In this document: positions 33,215-41,175 of the stretch, piece by piece | Numbering within the stretch: position 1 is the stretch's first letter | How the letters are laid out: each line of letters opens with the position of its first letter | DNA from: M55B174 sp034716235 | GTDB taxonomy: Bacteria > Patescibacteriota > Minisyncoccia > CAIUEV01 > JAHKAQ01 | DNA: 64,000 bases | Reading direction: 5' to 3' | NCBI GenBank assembly: GCA_034716235.1 | Contig: JAYEHH010000019.1 | Location: forward strand, 1 to 64,000 | The notes under the pieces: generated by a model | What the model was told of the DNA's origin: nothing | What the model saw: only the letters and a program-made list of their open reading frames with translations | Database searches by the model: none | Made by a program: the position numbers and the translations under genes

Positions 33215-34339
33215 TTATTGTTTGTTTATTGGAGAAATTATACATAGAAAGTTTTTTCCTCTTTCTTTATTGGGTTCTATTAATATTGGAGAATCGTTTT
33301 GATTTATTAAAATTCGCAATTCATCTTCCTTAATACTATTAATACTATCTGTTAAATACTTATAATTTAAAACAATTTTTACTTTTTTACCACTTGCCTT
33401 AATCTTAACCTTCTTTAATGTCTTACCAGTGTCTTTAGATTGAGCAGAGACGTTCATTATCCTATTGGATGGTTGGATATCCAATAAAATATCATTTGAA
33501 TCAGCCTGAGAGAAAAGAGCAGCTAATTTAACAGCACCAAGAAGTTCATTTTTATCTAAAATAATTTCTGTTTTATACTCTTTGGGAATTATTTGTGTGT
33601 AATCTGGATAATTTCCATCAATAACTCTTGAAACTAAATAAATATTTTCACACTTAACAGCTATTTGATTCTCTTCAACCAATAAAGATACTACTTCTTC
33701 TCTTTGATTAAAAATATGAATAATCTCAACCGCTGTTTTACCAGGAATGATTAAGGCATTACTTATTTTTTTCTTTGATTTTTTAATTATTTTCTGCTTT
33801 ATAGTTCTTTCACTTAAACGAAAACCATCCGTAGCGACGACTTTTACTTCGCCCTTTTTCCTTAAAATATAAACTCCAGCTAAGTCAGGCCTCATATTAG
33901 AAATAGCTATTGAAGGAATAACCTGCTCAATTGCCCTAGCTAAATCCTTCCCTTTCATTTTAAGAAAAATATTCTTTCCAACTTGAGGAATTAATGGGAA
34001 ATCCTTACTTTCAACCCCCTTAATTTCATTATTACAAGTCCCTGTACTTATTTTAATATTATTTCCACTTTTCTTAATAGTAATCTTCTTTTCACTGATT
34101 CCCTCCATTACATTACTTAATATTTTAGCTGGTACAGCTATTTTACCTGTTTTTTTTACAGAAGCTCTAATATTAAGAATAACACCCATCTCCAGGTTTG
34201 TTGCTTTTAAAACTAATCCACCTTTTCTGGCTTCAAGATAAACACTAGATAAAATAGGAAGGGTTGTATTATAACCAGTAATTCTAGTTAATAAGTGAAG
34301 TTGGTTAATTAAATGTTCTTTTAAAAATGTAAGTTCCAT
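33215..34339 (-). CDS. dnaN: DNA polymerase III beta sliding clamp
   Basis: The 374-residue protein is of standard length with three clamp domains. It starts MELTFLKEHLINQLHLLTRI. Further landmarks are KATNLEMGVIL near 60, RPDLAGVYI and VVATDGFRLSERTI near 160-180, and the C-terminal SPILIEP segment that forms the protein-binding pocket. The clamp tethers polymerase III and many repair proteins. It follows dnaA after a 223-base gap holding a palindrome and DnaA-box-like repeats. Confidence 0.97.
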   Translation of the reverse strand: MELTFLKEHLINQLHLLTRITGYNTTLPILSSVYLEARKGGLVLKATNLEMGVILNIRASVKKTGKIAVPAKILSNVMEGISEKKITIKKSGNNIKISTGTCNNEIKGVESKDFPLIPQVGKNIFLKMKGKDLARAIEQVIPSIAISNMRPDLAGVYILRKKGEVKVVATDGFRLSERTIKQKIIKKSKKKISNALIIPGKTAVEIIHIFNQREEVVSLLVEENQIAVKCENIYLVSRVIDGNYPDYTQIIPKEYKTEIILDKNELLGAVKLAALFSQADSNDILLDIQPSNRIMNVSAQSKDTGKTLKKVKIKASGKKVKIVLNYKYLTDSINSIKEDELRILINQNDSPILIEPNKERGKNFLCIISPINKQ

Positions 34340-34439
34340 AGTATATAGTTTATTTATTATATATAATTAGTTATTACTATTAGATGGTGGAAAACCGGAA
34401 TATGGACTAGAAAAACTTTATAGACGGCGAGTTAAGACA

Positions 34440-34536
34440 TTAAATGTTGTGGCAAATGTTGTGGATATTTTTAGTAAAATAGTGACCTAGTAAGTGTTCA
34501 CAAATAATCAACAAAGAAAAACACAAGTTAAACACA
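34440..34536. promoter_or_regulatory. Candidate replication origin segment between dnaA and dnaN
   Basis: AAATGTTGTGG occurs twice in tandem (34442-34452, 34454-34464). TGTGGATAT (34460-34468) differs by one base from the reversed DnaA box TGTGGATAA. TTAAACACA (34528-34536) and TTCACA add weaker matches. The setting (dnaA, dnaN, AT-rich, beside a long palindrome) fits an oriC, but fewer good boxes are visible than in model origins. Confidence 0.4.
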
Positions 34537-34582
34537 GGGAACAGTATTTATATTAAATATATTTAATATAAATACTGTTCCC
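34537..34582. repeat. Perfect 46-bp palindrome at the 3' end of dnaA
   Basis: Arms 34537-34559 and 34560-34582 are exact complements with no spacer: GGGAACAG outer ends and an AT-only centre (AAATATATTT). It includes the last six codons and stop of dnaA (QYLY region). As RNA it would be a very stable hairpin and a possible terminator. As DNA it could extrude a cruciform near the origin. Confidence 0.9.
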
Positions 34583-35918
34583 TAATTGTTGAAATTTCCT
34601 GCTTTAAAGCAAGATTATTTTTTATCTTGGACTTTACCTTATTATAAGCATGAATAATGGTTGCATGATCTCTACCCCCTAATTCTTTTCCTATACATGG
34701 GTAAGAAAGTTTTAATTCCTCCCTCATAAAATAAATTACTATCTGACGAGGCTTAATAATATTACTTTTTCTACTTTTACCCGTAATTTCACTGGGTTTT
34801 ATATTATAAAAAGTAGCCACAGATTCAATTATCTTATTGGGTGTAGTGGTTTTTACAATTATTTTAGAAAAAGAATCTCCAAGAATTTCTTGAGCATTCT
34901 TTAAAGAAAAAGTAAGCTTTTTTAATTGACAAACGGCGATATATTTATTTAAAGCTCCTTCTAATTCTCTAATATTATCAGGGACATTGCGTGCAATGTA
35001 TTCTAATACATTACGGGGTATATTGTGGGAATCTAGGTTTTTTATTTTTTGCATTAAAATAGCAATTCTTGTCTCAATATCTGGTTTTGAAATGTCTACA
35101 ATCATTCCACCCTCAAAACGTGAACGAAGCCTTTCTTCTAATGTTGCTATTGATTTTGGAGGGCGATCAGAACAAATAACAATCTGTTTGTCTTCCTGAT
35201 AAAGAGTATTAAATATATGAAAGAACTCTTCCTGTGTTTTCTCTTTCCCGCCGATAAATTGAATATCATCAATTAATAAAATGTCAATATTTTTATAATC
35301 ATCTTTAAATTTATCAACTCGTTGTCCTTTAATAGAATCAATAAATTCTGTAGTAAATTTTTCTGAAGTTACATAACGAACCTTCAATCCCCTTTTATTA
35401 TCACTGGTATTATTTCCAATAGCTTGTAAAAGATGAGTTTTACCAAGACCAACACCTCCGTAAATAAAAAGAGGATTGTATCTCTCTCCGGGACTTTCCG
35501 TGATTGATTCACAAGCAGCTTTAGCTAATTCATTATGAGATCCAGTTACCAGATTTTCAAAGGTATAGCGACCATTAAGGTTTTGCTTATTAATACCGGT
35601 GCTATTTGTGGTAGAGTTGTTTATCTTGGTGTTTTTAGGAACTGGAGTTAAGGATTGTAGGGAAGGTTTTTGAACGGGTGTTATTTGATACTCAATTGAT
35701 TTAACATCCTTGTAATGATTAAGAATAGACTCCTTAATAAATTTACCATATTTATTTTCTAACCACTCCTTACTAAATCCATTTGGAACAGCTATTATTA
35801 CCTCACCATTTTTAATACTAGAAATATAAGTATTATTAAACCAAGTAACAAAGTTACCCTTACTTATTGTTACCTCAATTTCACCTAGAACGGCTTGCCA
35901 AATGTATTTTTTATCCAT
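34563..35918 (-). CDS. dnaA: Chromosomal replication initiator DnaA
   Basis: The 451-residue protein has all four DnaA domains: an N-terminal DnaB-interaction domain (1-80), an Asn/Thr-rich linker (to about 115), the AAA+ domain and domain IV. Key motifs are Walker A GGVGLGKTHLLQAIGN near 155, Walker B ILLIDDIQFIGGKE near 213, arginine finger RLRSRFEGG near 262 and the DNA-binding signature LGGRDHATIIHAYNKV near 414. It melts the origin. Transcription runs toward dnaN and dciA. Confidence 0.98.
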   Translation of the reverse strand: MDKKYIWQAVLGEIEVTISKGNFVTWFNNTYISSIKNGEVIIAVPNGFSKEWLENKYGKFIKESILNHYKDVKSIEYQITPVQKPSLQSLTPVPKNTKINNSTTNSTGINKQNLNGRYTFENLVTGSHNELAKAACESITESPGERYNPLFIYGGVGLGKTHLLQAIGNNTSDNKRGLKVRYVTSEKFTTEFIDSIKGQRVDKFKDDYKNIDILLIDDIQFIGGKEKTQEEFFHIFNTLYQEDKQIVICSDRPPKSIATLEERLRSRFEGGMIVDISKPDIETRIAILMQKIKNLDSHNIPRNVLEYIARNVPDNIRELEGALNKYIAVCQLKKLTFSLKNAQEILGDSFSKIIVKTTTPNKIIESVATFYNIKPSEITGKSRKSNIIKPRQIVIYFMREELKLSYPCIGKELGGRDHATIIHAYNKVKSKIKNNLALKQEISTIREQYLY

Positions 35919-36104
35919 TCTTTTCTAAGAAAGACACATTAAAGATAATAGATTTTTATCCTAACATAAAAAAACAAATGAATAAAGGCAATAAGGGAAT
36001 ATTTTCTGTGCAAAAGCTGTGTAAAAGAATTAACGCCCAATAAAAGAACAACTCACCCCTTGTGTTATTAGGTTAGGATTAGACCTTAAGAAAACTATAA
36101 TTAT

Positions 36105-36133
36105 TTGACATTTCACTCTAACAACCCTAACTT
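36105..36133 (+). promoter_or_regulatory. Probable rpmH promoter
   Basis: TTGACA (36105-36110), a 17-base spacer and TAACTT (36128-36133) lie 36 bases before the L34 start. The -35 box is perfect, the -10 weak. The intergenic region 35919-36168 also has two TGTGNAAAA words (near 36008 and 36020) that might be degenerate DnaA boxes. Confidence 0.45.
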
Positions 36134-36168
36134 AGTATTAAGATGTTTATTAAGTAACTAAAGTTTTT

Positions 36169-36312
36169 ATGTCAACCAAAAGAACCTATCATCCTAAAAA
36201 TAGAAAAAGGAAGAAATCTTGTGGTTTTAGAATAAGGCAGAAAACCAAGGGAGGAAAGAAGGTTTTAGCTAGAAGAAGAAAGAAAAAGCGCCAAAGGGTT
36301 GTGGTTGCTTAA
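36169..36312 (+). CDS. rpmH: 50S ribosomal protein L34
   Basis: A 47-residue protein from ATG 36169: MSTKRTYHPKNRKRKKSCGF, then RIRQKTKGGKKVLARRRKKK and RQRVVVA. This is the full L34 pattern (KRTYxP...GFR.R..T..G..VL..RR.K.R..). The gene is easily missed because of its length. L34 next to dnaA and followed by rnpA and yidC is the ancestral bacterial order. The 13-base gap to rnpA implies cotranscription. Confidence 0.95.
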   Translation: MSTKRTYHPKNRKRKKSCGFRIRQKTKGGKKVLARRRKKKRQRVVVA

Positions 36313-36325
36313 TTTTAGGATTAAA

Positions 36326-36682
36326 ATGTTTAAAAGTAATCATTTAAGTAGAATAGAAATAAAGAAAACGCTTAAGAATGGGGAGCGTTTTTCTGTTAAG
36401 GGAGTAACAGCTATCTTTTTACCAAGTAATGAAAAATTAGGAATAGTGGTTATTGTTTCTAAGAAAGTTTCTCCCAGTAGTGTTAATAGAAACAAGATTA
36501 AGCGGAAATTTAGAGAAGCCTTTAGGTTAATTATTAAAGATAAAGAAAATATAAAGGGTAATCTTATTTTAATTTGTCACCTTCCTAAATATTCATTTAG
36601 AGAAAGTGTTTGGTGTTTAAGAAAAATAATTAGTTTTATTTCTAAGAAAAAAAATGGACATTTTCATAAACCTCTTTCATGA
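36326..36682 (+). CDS. rnpA: Ribonuclease P protein component
   Basis: I place the start at ATG 36326 (MFKSNHLSRIEI), not the upstream codon inside rpmH, giving 118 residues. The RNA-binding signature is NRNKIKRKFREAFRLI near 65-80, with the preceding VVSKKVSPSSVNR typical of RnpA. It assists the RNase P RNA in trimming 5' leaders of tRNAs. The RNA gene rnpB is not evident in this window. The stop is TGA, and the reading frame overlaps yidC by 29 bases. Confidence 0.93.
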   Translation: MFKSNHLSRIEIKKTLKNGERFSVKGVTAIFLPSNEKLGIVVIVSKKVSPSSVNRNKIKRKFREAFRLIIKDKENIKGNLILICHLPKYSFRESVWCLRKIISFISKKKNGHFHKPLS

Positions 36683-37454
36683 AATTTTATACCGCCCCTT
36701 CTTTAATGGGTTAGTGTTTTTCTATAAAGCGACCGGCGACCTGGGAGTAGCGATTATTATAGTTACGACTTTGATTAAGCTTTTACTATTTCCTCTTTCC
36801 AAGAAGCAGTTAAATTCCCAACAAGAAATAAAAAAGATTCAACCCAAAATTAATGCGATAAAAGAAAAAAACAAAGGAAACAGAGAGGCTCAGAGTCGAG
36901 AAATGATGGAGCTATATAAAAAAGAAAAAATAAATCCAGCGTCAGGATGTTTACCTCTTTTAATTCAATTACCCATATTAATTGCTCTTTATAGGGTTTT
37001 TATTCCAGGTAAATCTTTATTTATTGACGGAGATCATCTTAGAGTTGCCATGGAAGTACTTTATTCTTTCCCCTACCTACAAAGTGTTACCGAAATTAAG
37101 AACACCTTTTTGGGTATTGTTGATTTAACCCAAAGAAGCATTCCCATTGCTCTTATAAGTAGTGCTTTACAGTTTATTCAAACTAAAGCGCTGATTCCTA
37201 AGAAAAAAACAGAAAAGAAGAAAAAGGATGACGATAAACAGCCAGCCTTCCAGGATGTTTTCAGTGGTCAAATGGTCTATATGATGCCCGCTATTACTTT
37301 CTTTTTTGGGATTAGTTTTCCCGCCGCCTTGCCTCTTTATTGGAGTGTTAGTACCGCCATTACCATAGCCCAACAGCGATTTTTAAAAGGACAATTAAAA
37401 AAAGATTCTTCTGAAACTAAAACTCTATCCACTAAAAAATCCACTAAAAACTAA
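36654..37454 (+). CDS. yidC: Membrane protein insertase YidC
   Basis: The 266-residue protein is the short, Gram-positive-like form without a large periplasmic domain. The conserved five-helix core includes GDLGVAIIIVTTLIKLLLFPLSKKQ, where the positive residue in the groove is expected. It also has the coiled hairpin (QQEIKKIQPKINAI), INPASGCLPLLIQLPILIALYRVF and the terminal FPAALPLYWSVSTAITIAQQ. It inserts membrane proteins alone or with Sec. Overlap with rnpA indicates translational coupling. Confidence 0.96.
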   Translation: MDIFINLFHEILYRPFFNGLVFFYKATGDLGVAIIIVTTLIKLLLFPLSKKQLNSQQEIKKIQPKINAIKEKNKGNREAQSREMMELYKKEKINPASGCLPLLIQLPILIALYRVFIPGKSLFIDGDHLRVAMEVLYSFPYLQSVTEIKNTFLGIVDLTQRSIPIALISSALQFIQTKALIPKKKTEKKKKDDDKQPAFQDVFSGQMVYMMPAITFFFGISFPAALPLYWSVSTAITIAQQRFLKGQLKKDSSETKTLSTKKSTKN

Positions 37455-37488
37455 ATATCGGTGGATAACTTGTGTTTTTTTAAAAAAT

Positions 37489-38910
37489 ATGTCAATTCCT
37501 CGCAAAATAGCCTTTAACACTATCTTTTCTTCTTCTACTAAGATAAGTTGGACATTTGTTTCCATAATAGCCCTTGGTTTAATAACCAGATATTTAGGGG
37601 CAGACGGCTTTGGTGAATATACAACCGTTCTGGCTTTTTTCTTTATGTTCTCTGCTATTAGTGATCTTGGCCTTAGTCAGATTGTTTTAAGAGAAATTTC
37701 CTACAAAAAAAGAGATACCAAAGAGAAACAAATTATTTCAACAGCTTTTACGCTAAGACTAACAGTTTCTCTTATTATAATTCTGGCATCTTTTGTTTTG
37801 GTTAGGTTTCTTCCCTATTCAGATAATATTAAAAATGGAATAATCCTTTCATCTTTTGGTTTATTGTTTTCCTCTGGCTATCAAATATTGGTAACAGTTT
37901 TTCAGAAGAGATTACTTGTGTATCAAGTTTCTATAGCAGAATTAGTGGGAAGGGTTGCTAACTTAGCATGGGTGTTTACTTGTGTTCATTTTCAATTGGG
38001 ACTTCTTTGGATTTTAGGAGGAATGCTTATTTCCTGGGCAAGCACTTTTTTGATTGTATTTATATTAGCTAGGATAAAAGTTAAATTTCATTTAGGGTTT
38101 AACTATCTAGGAATAAAAAAACTTTTAAAAAATGCACTACCATTGGGAATTTCAGCGATTATTACCTTTATTTATTTTAGAGTAGATACAATCATGCTCT
38201 CTATAATGAAAGGTATTGGTGATGTAGGTATTTACGGAGCAGCCTATAAAATCATTGAGAATGTTGCCTATTTCCCAGCCATGTTTATGGGGTTAATTAT
38301 GCCACTCTATGCTCGGTATATGTTTACTAACAAGAAAAAATTTAAACGAGTAGCGTATCGAGCTTTTGACACCATTTCTTTTATCGCTATAGGAATTTCT
38401 TTTGGAATATTTGCCCTAGCACCTAAAATAATTACTCTTATTGCAGGAGAAGGTTTTGAAGAATCTATTTTGGTTTTAAGAATTTTAGCCATTTCAATTT
38501 TAGGACTTTTTTATGCCCAATACTTTAATACTATTCTTATTACAGCTAATCTACAGAAAAAATTGCTATTAATTTTTAGTATTTGCGCGGTTTTAAATAT
38601 TTCTGCCAATATCATCTTTATTCCTCAATATTCATACTTAGCTGCTGGAACAATTTCATCACTTACAGAGCTTCTTGTGCCAATGTTAGCAGCTATTATG
38701 GTTATTAAGCACTGTCATTATTTTCCTAAAGTTTACGCTCTTTTAAAAATAATATTGGCCGGAATTTTAATGCTAGGATTCTTATTTATCTCTAAAAATT
38801 GGCCAATTTATCTACAGATTCCACTGGGAGGCGGAATTTATCTAATGGCGACCTTTGCCCTAAAAGCTTTTTCTATAAGGGATTTTAAAAAAATAATTAA
38901 AGCAAATTGA
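37489..38910 (+). CDS. Wzx-like polysaccharide flippase
   Basis: The 473-residue protein has about 14 hydrophobic helices and the MVF/MATE-type flippase landmarks GLITRYLGADGFGEYTTVLAF near 29-49, SDLGLSQIVLREIS and YFRVDTIMLSIMKGIGDVGIYGAAYKIIEN near 225. Such proteins flip lipid-linked oligosaccharides to the outer face. It is followed, with overlapping stop and start, by a GT2 and an O-antigen ligase, so these three genes form a surface polysaccharide unit. Confidence 0.88.
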   Translation: MSIPRKIAFNTIFSSSTKISWTFVSIIALGLITRYLGADGFGEYTTVLAFFFMFSAISDLGLSQIVLREISYKKRDTKEKQIISTAFTLRLTVSLIIILASFVLVRFLPYSDNIKNGIILSSFGLLFSSGYQILVTVFQKRLLVYQVSIAELVGRVANLAWVFTCVHFQLGLLWILGGMLISWASTFLIVFILARIKVKFHLGFNYLGIKKLLKNALPLGISAIITFIYFRVDTIMLSIMKGIGDVGIYGAAYKIIENVAYFPAMFMGLIMPLYARYMFTNKKKFKRVAYRAFDTISFIAIGISFGIFALAPKIITLIAGEGFEESILVLRILAISILGLFYAQYFNTILITANLQKKLLLIFSICAVLNISANIIFIPQYSYLAAGTISSLTELLVPMLAAIMVIKHCHYFPKVYALLKIILAGILMLGFLFISKNWPIYLQIPLGGGIYLMATFALKAFSIRDFKKIIKAN

Positions 38911-39725
38911 ATTTAGCGATTATTATTGTTAATTTTAACACAGCCAAGCATCTAAAAAGGACGCTTTTAAGTATTTTAAGCAATAGAGAGTTTAGAAATG
39001 AAGAAATTATTGTTGTGGATAATGGTGAATTTTACGACAATAAACGAATTTCTTTAAGAAAGCTACTTGCTGATTTACCACAGAAAACATTTAAGCTTTT
39101 AATCAATCATACCAACAAGGGTTTTGGTTATGCCTGCAATCAGGCAGTAAAGGAAACAGATAAGCAAAATATTCTTTTTTTAAATCCAGATTGTTTAATC
39201 ACCAGTAAGAATGTTAAAAAATTAATTACAACCCTAAATTCATCAAAAAAAGTTGGTATGGTAGCTCCACGGCTTCTTAAGGAAAATAATAAAGACCAGC
39301 GCTGGAGTTTTGCTAATGAGCCTGATGTTTGGTCAAGGCTTTTTAATCCATTCAAAGAGATAACCGATCAATATTTATTGGCTCCGAATATTGCTAGCGT
39401 TGAATGGGTTAGTGGAGCTTGTTTAATAATAAAAAAAGAGGTATTTTTGGAAGTTAATGGGTTTGATGCTAATTTCTTTTTATATTTTGAAGATAGAGAT
39501 TTATGTTTAAGGGCAAAAAATGCTGGATATCAGATCTTACGTAATCAAAAAGCCGAAGCAACTCACCTAGAAAGTCAAAGTTTTATTGGATGGAGTGATA
39601 GAAAAAAATATTATTATCGCTCTCAGGATTATTTTTTTAAGAAGCATTATGGTTCACTGGCAACCAACTTAATGAAAATTCTTAGAGTTCCCTATTATGT
39701 TAAAAATATCTATTTTTCTAAATAA
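38907..39725 (+). CDS. Family 2 glycosyltransferase (rhamnosyltransferase-like)
   Basis: The 272-residue soluble GT-A enzyme has NLAIIIVNFNTAKHLKRTL at its start, DNG near 45, the nucleotide-binding motif NILFLNPDCLI near 90 and the acceptor region VSGACLIIKKEVF...FFLYFEDRDLCLRAKNAGY near 170-210. This pattern fits WbbL-like rhamnosyl- or related transferases. The start is TTG 38907, overlapping the flippase TGA by two bases, a coupled start. The next gene starts 29 bases before this one ends. Confidence 0.88.
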   Translation: MNLAIIIVNFNTAKHLKRTLLSILSNREFRNEEIIVVDNGEFYDNKRISLRKLLADLPQKTFKLLINHTNKGFGYACNQAVKETDKQNILFLNPDCLITSKNVKKLITTLNSSKKVGMVAPRLLKENNKDQRWSFANEPDVWSRLFNPFKEITDQYLLAPNIASVEWVSGACLIIKKEVFLEVNGFDANFFLYFEDRDLCLRAKNAGYQILRNQKAEATHLESQSFIGWSDRKKYYYRSQDYFFKKHYGSLATNLMKILRVPYYVKNIYFSK

Positions 39726-41175
39726 ATTTTTCTTATTAGCCATTCTGTTGGCTGGTGGTGTAGGAGCAGGTATCGGTTTATATCCTGTTGAAACACTTAT
39801 TCTAATTACACTTCTCTTAATTGGCTTATTAATCTTCTTTTTTCCAAGAACATCTTTAGTTTGGCTTGCTTTCCTTTTTCCATTCTTGCCCGCCTTAAAT
39901 TTAGGCGCAGGTGTTGATTTGGCCAGTGGCCGAGTGTTGATCTTGCTTTTATTTTTCAGTTGGTTAGCACATTCCTTGGCGAACAAATGTTTTAAAGTCC
40001 CTCTTAAGATTATGGGCTTATTGGTAATTTTGTTTTTAGTTTGGGTGGCAGGGTCTTATATTTATTCTCCAATCACCGAAAGAACTTTTCGTAAGTTATT
40101 GGTTTTTTATAGTATTTTCCCTTTATTCTTTATTGGCTATGGGATGTTTATGGAATATGGAAAAAAGTTAGTCTTATCAGTTTTTAAGGCCGTTGCGGTA
40201 GGATCGATAGGAATTATTTTAATAGGAATAATACAATTTCTATCCCAATTTTTTTGGGGAGGTCAAACTGTTGCCGGTATTTATTCTAATTATATAGCTC
40301 CTTTTCTTTGGGGGAAAACGGTAGCAGTAACGGTAGCCAGTAATCCTAGTTGGTTTTTTGATGCTGGTTCTATTGATTTATTAAGAGCTTTTGCAACCTT
40401 TCCCGATCCCCACATGCTGAGTTACTTTCTAGCTTTTGCCATACCTCTCTTAGTGGGGATCGGCCTTTTCCAGAAAAAGAAAAAGCTAAAGATTTTATAC
40501 CTAACCTCAGCCTTTATGGGATTAGTGGTTGAGTTACTAACTTTTTCCAGAGGAGGATATTTAGGATTTTTCTCAGCTCTTACTTTTATTTTGACGATTT
40601 TATTCTTTAGCTCTTCAAATAAAAAATTATTAGTAGAAATTGTAGGAGGAATAGGCGCTGGACTATTAGTGTTAGGAATAATTTTTCCAGTTAATCCCAT
40701 TTTTCAAAGAGTTGGTTCTATTTTTAATACTTACGAGGGTTCCAATCAAGGAAGATTGGAAATTTGGGGAGAAGCTTTTAATCTTTTCAAAGATAGGCCA
40801 TTGTTGGGAGTAGGTCTGGGAGCCTATTCTTACGAAGTAAGGCCAGCTGCCAATTATCGAGATCCAATTTATGCTCATAATCTATATTTAGAATTTTTAG
40901 CAGAAATTGGAATCCCAGGATTCATATTTTGGCTAGGAATCATTGTTTCAGCTATCTGGATTTTCACTAAAAACTATTTAAAAAACAAAAAAAGCGAAAT
41001 GGGGATAATTTCTTTCGCTTTAGGATCTTCTTTGGTTTGGTTTTCTGTCCATTCTCTTTTTGAAATGCCGGTTTATTCTCCAATTATACTCCCCTTGCTT
41101 GTCCTTACACTAGCTTTAGCTAGTTATCTGGAGGATAATCTATCTGGTGGGTCGGCCACCTCTAGAAGCTTGTAG
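39697..41175 (+). CDS. O-antigen ligase / polymerase-like membrane protein (Wzy_C)
   Basis: The 492-residue protein has about 12 hydrophobic helices. Its Wzy_C features are TFSRGGYLGFFSALTF near 288 and the large loop NQGRLEIWGEAFNLFKDRPLLG, then GLGAYSYEVRP and YAHNLYLEFLAEIGIPG near 345-405. These residues are used by ligases and polymerases that move lipid-linked glycans. It ends the polysaccharide unit and overlaps the convergent VirB4-like gene by 36 bases. Confidence 0.88.
   Translation: MLKISIFLNKFFLLAILLAGGVGAGIGLYPVETLILITLLLIGLLIFFFPRTSLVWLAFLFPFLPALNLGAGVDLASGRVLILLLFFSWLAHSLANKCFKVPLKIMGLLVILFLVWVAGSYIYSPITERTFRKLLVFYSIFPLFFIGYGMFMEYGKKLVLSVFKAVAVGSIGIILIGIIQFLSQFFWGGQTVAGIYSNYIAPFLWGKTVAVTVASNPSWFFDAGSIDLLRAFATFPDPHMLSYFLAFAIPLLVGIGLFQKKKKLKILYLTSAFMGLVVELLTFSRGGYLGFFSALTFILTILFFSSSNKKLLVEIVGGIGAGLLVLGIIFPVNPIFQRVGSIFNTYEGSNQGRLEIWGEAFNLFKDRPLLGVGLGAYSYEVRPAANYRDPIYAHNLYLEFLAEIGIPGFIFWLGIIVSAIWIFTKNYLKNKKSEMGIISFALGSSLVWFSVHSLFEMPVYSPIILPLLVLTLALASYLEDNLSGGSATSRSL

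Noticed and set aside
36680..38910. TGA read as glycine (code 25), as in some CPR phyla
   Set aside because: TGA ends rnpA and the flippase gene at natural family lengths and the next genes start there.
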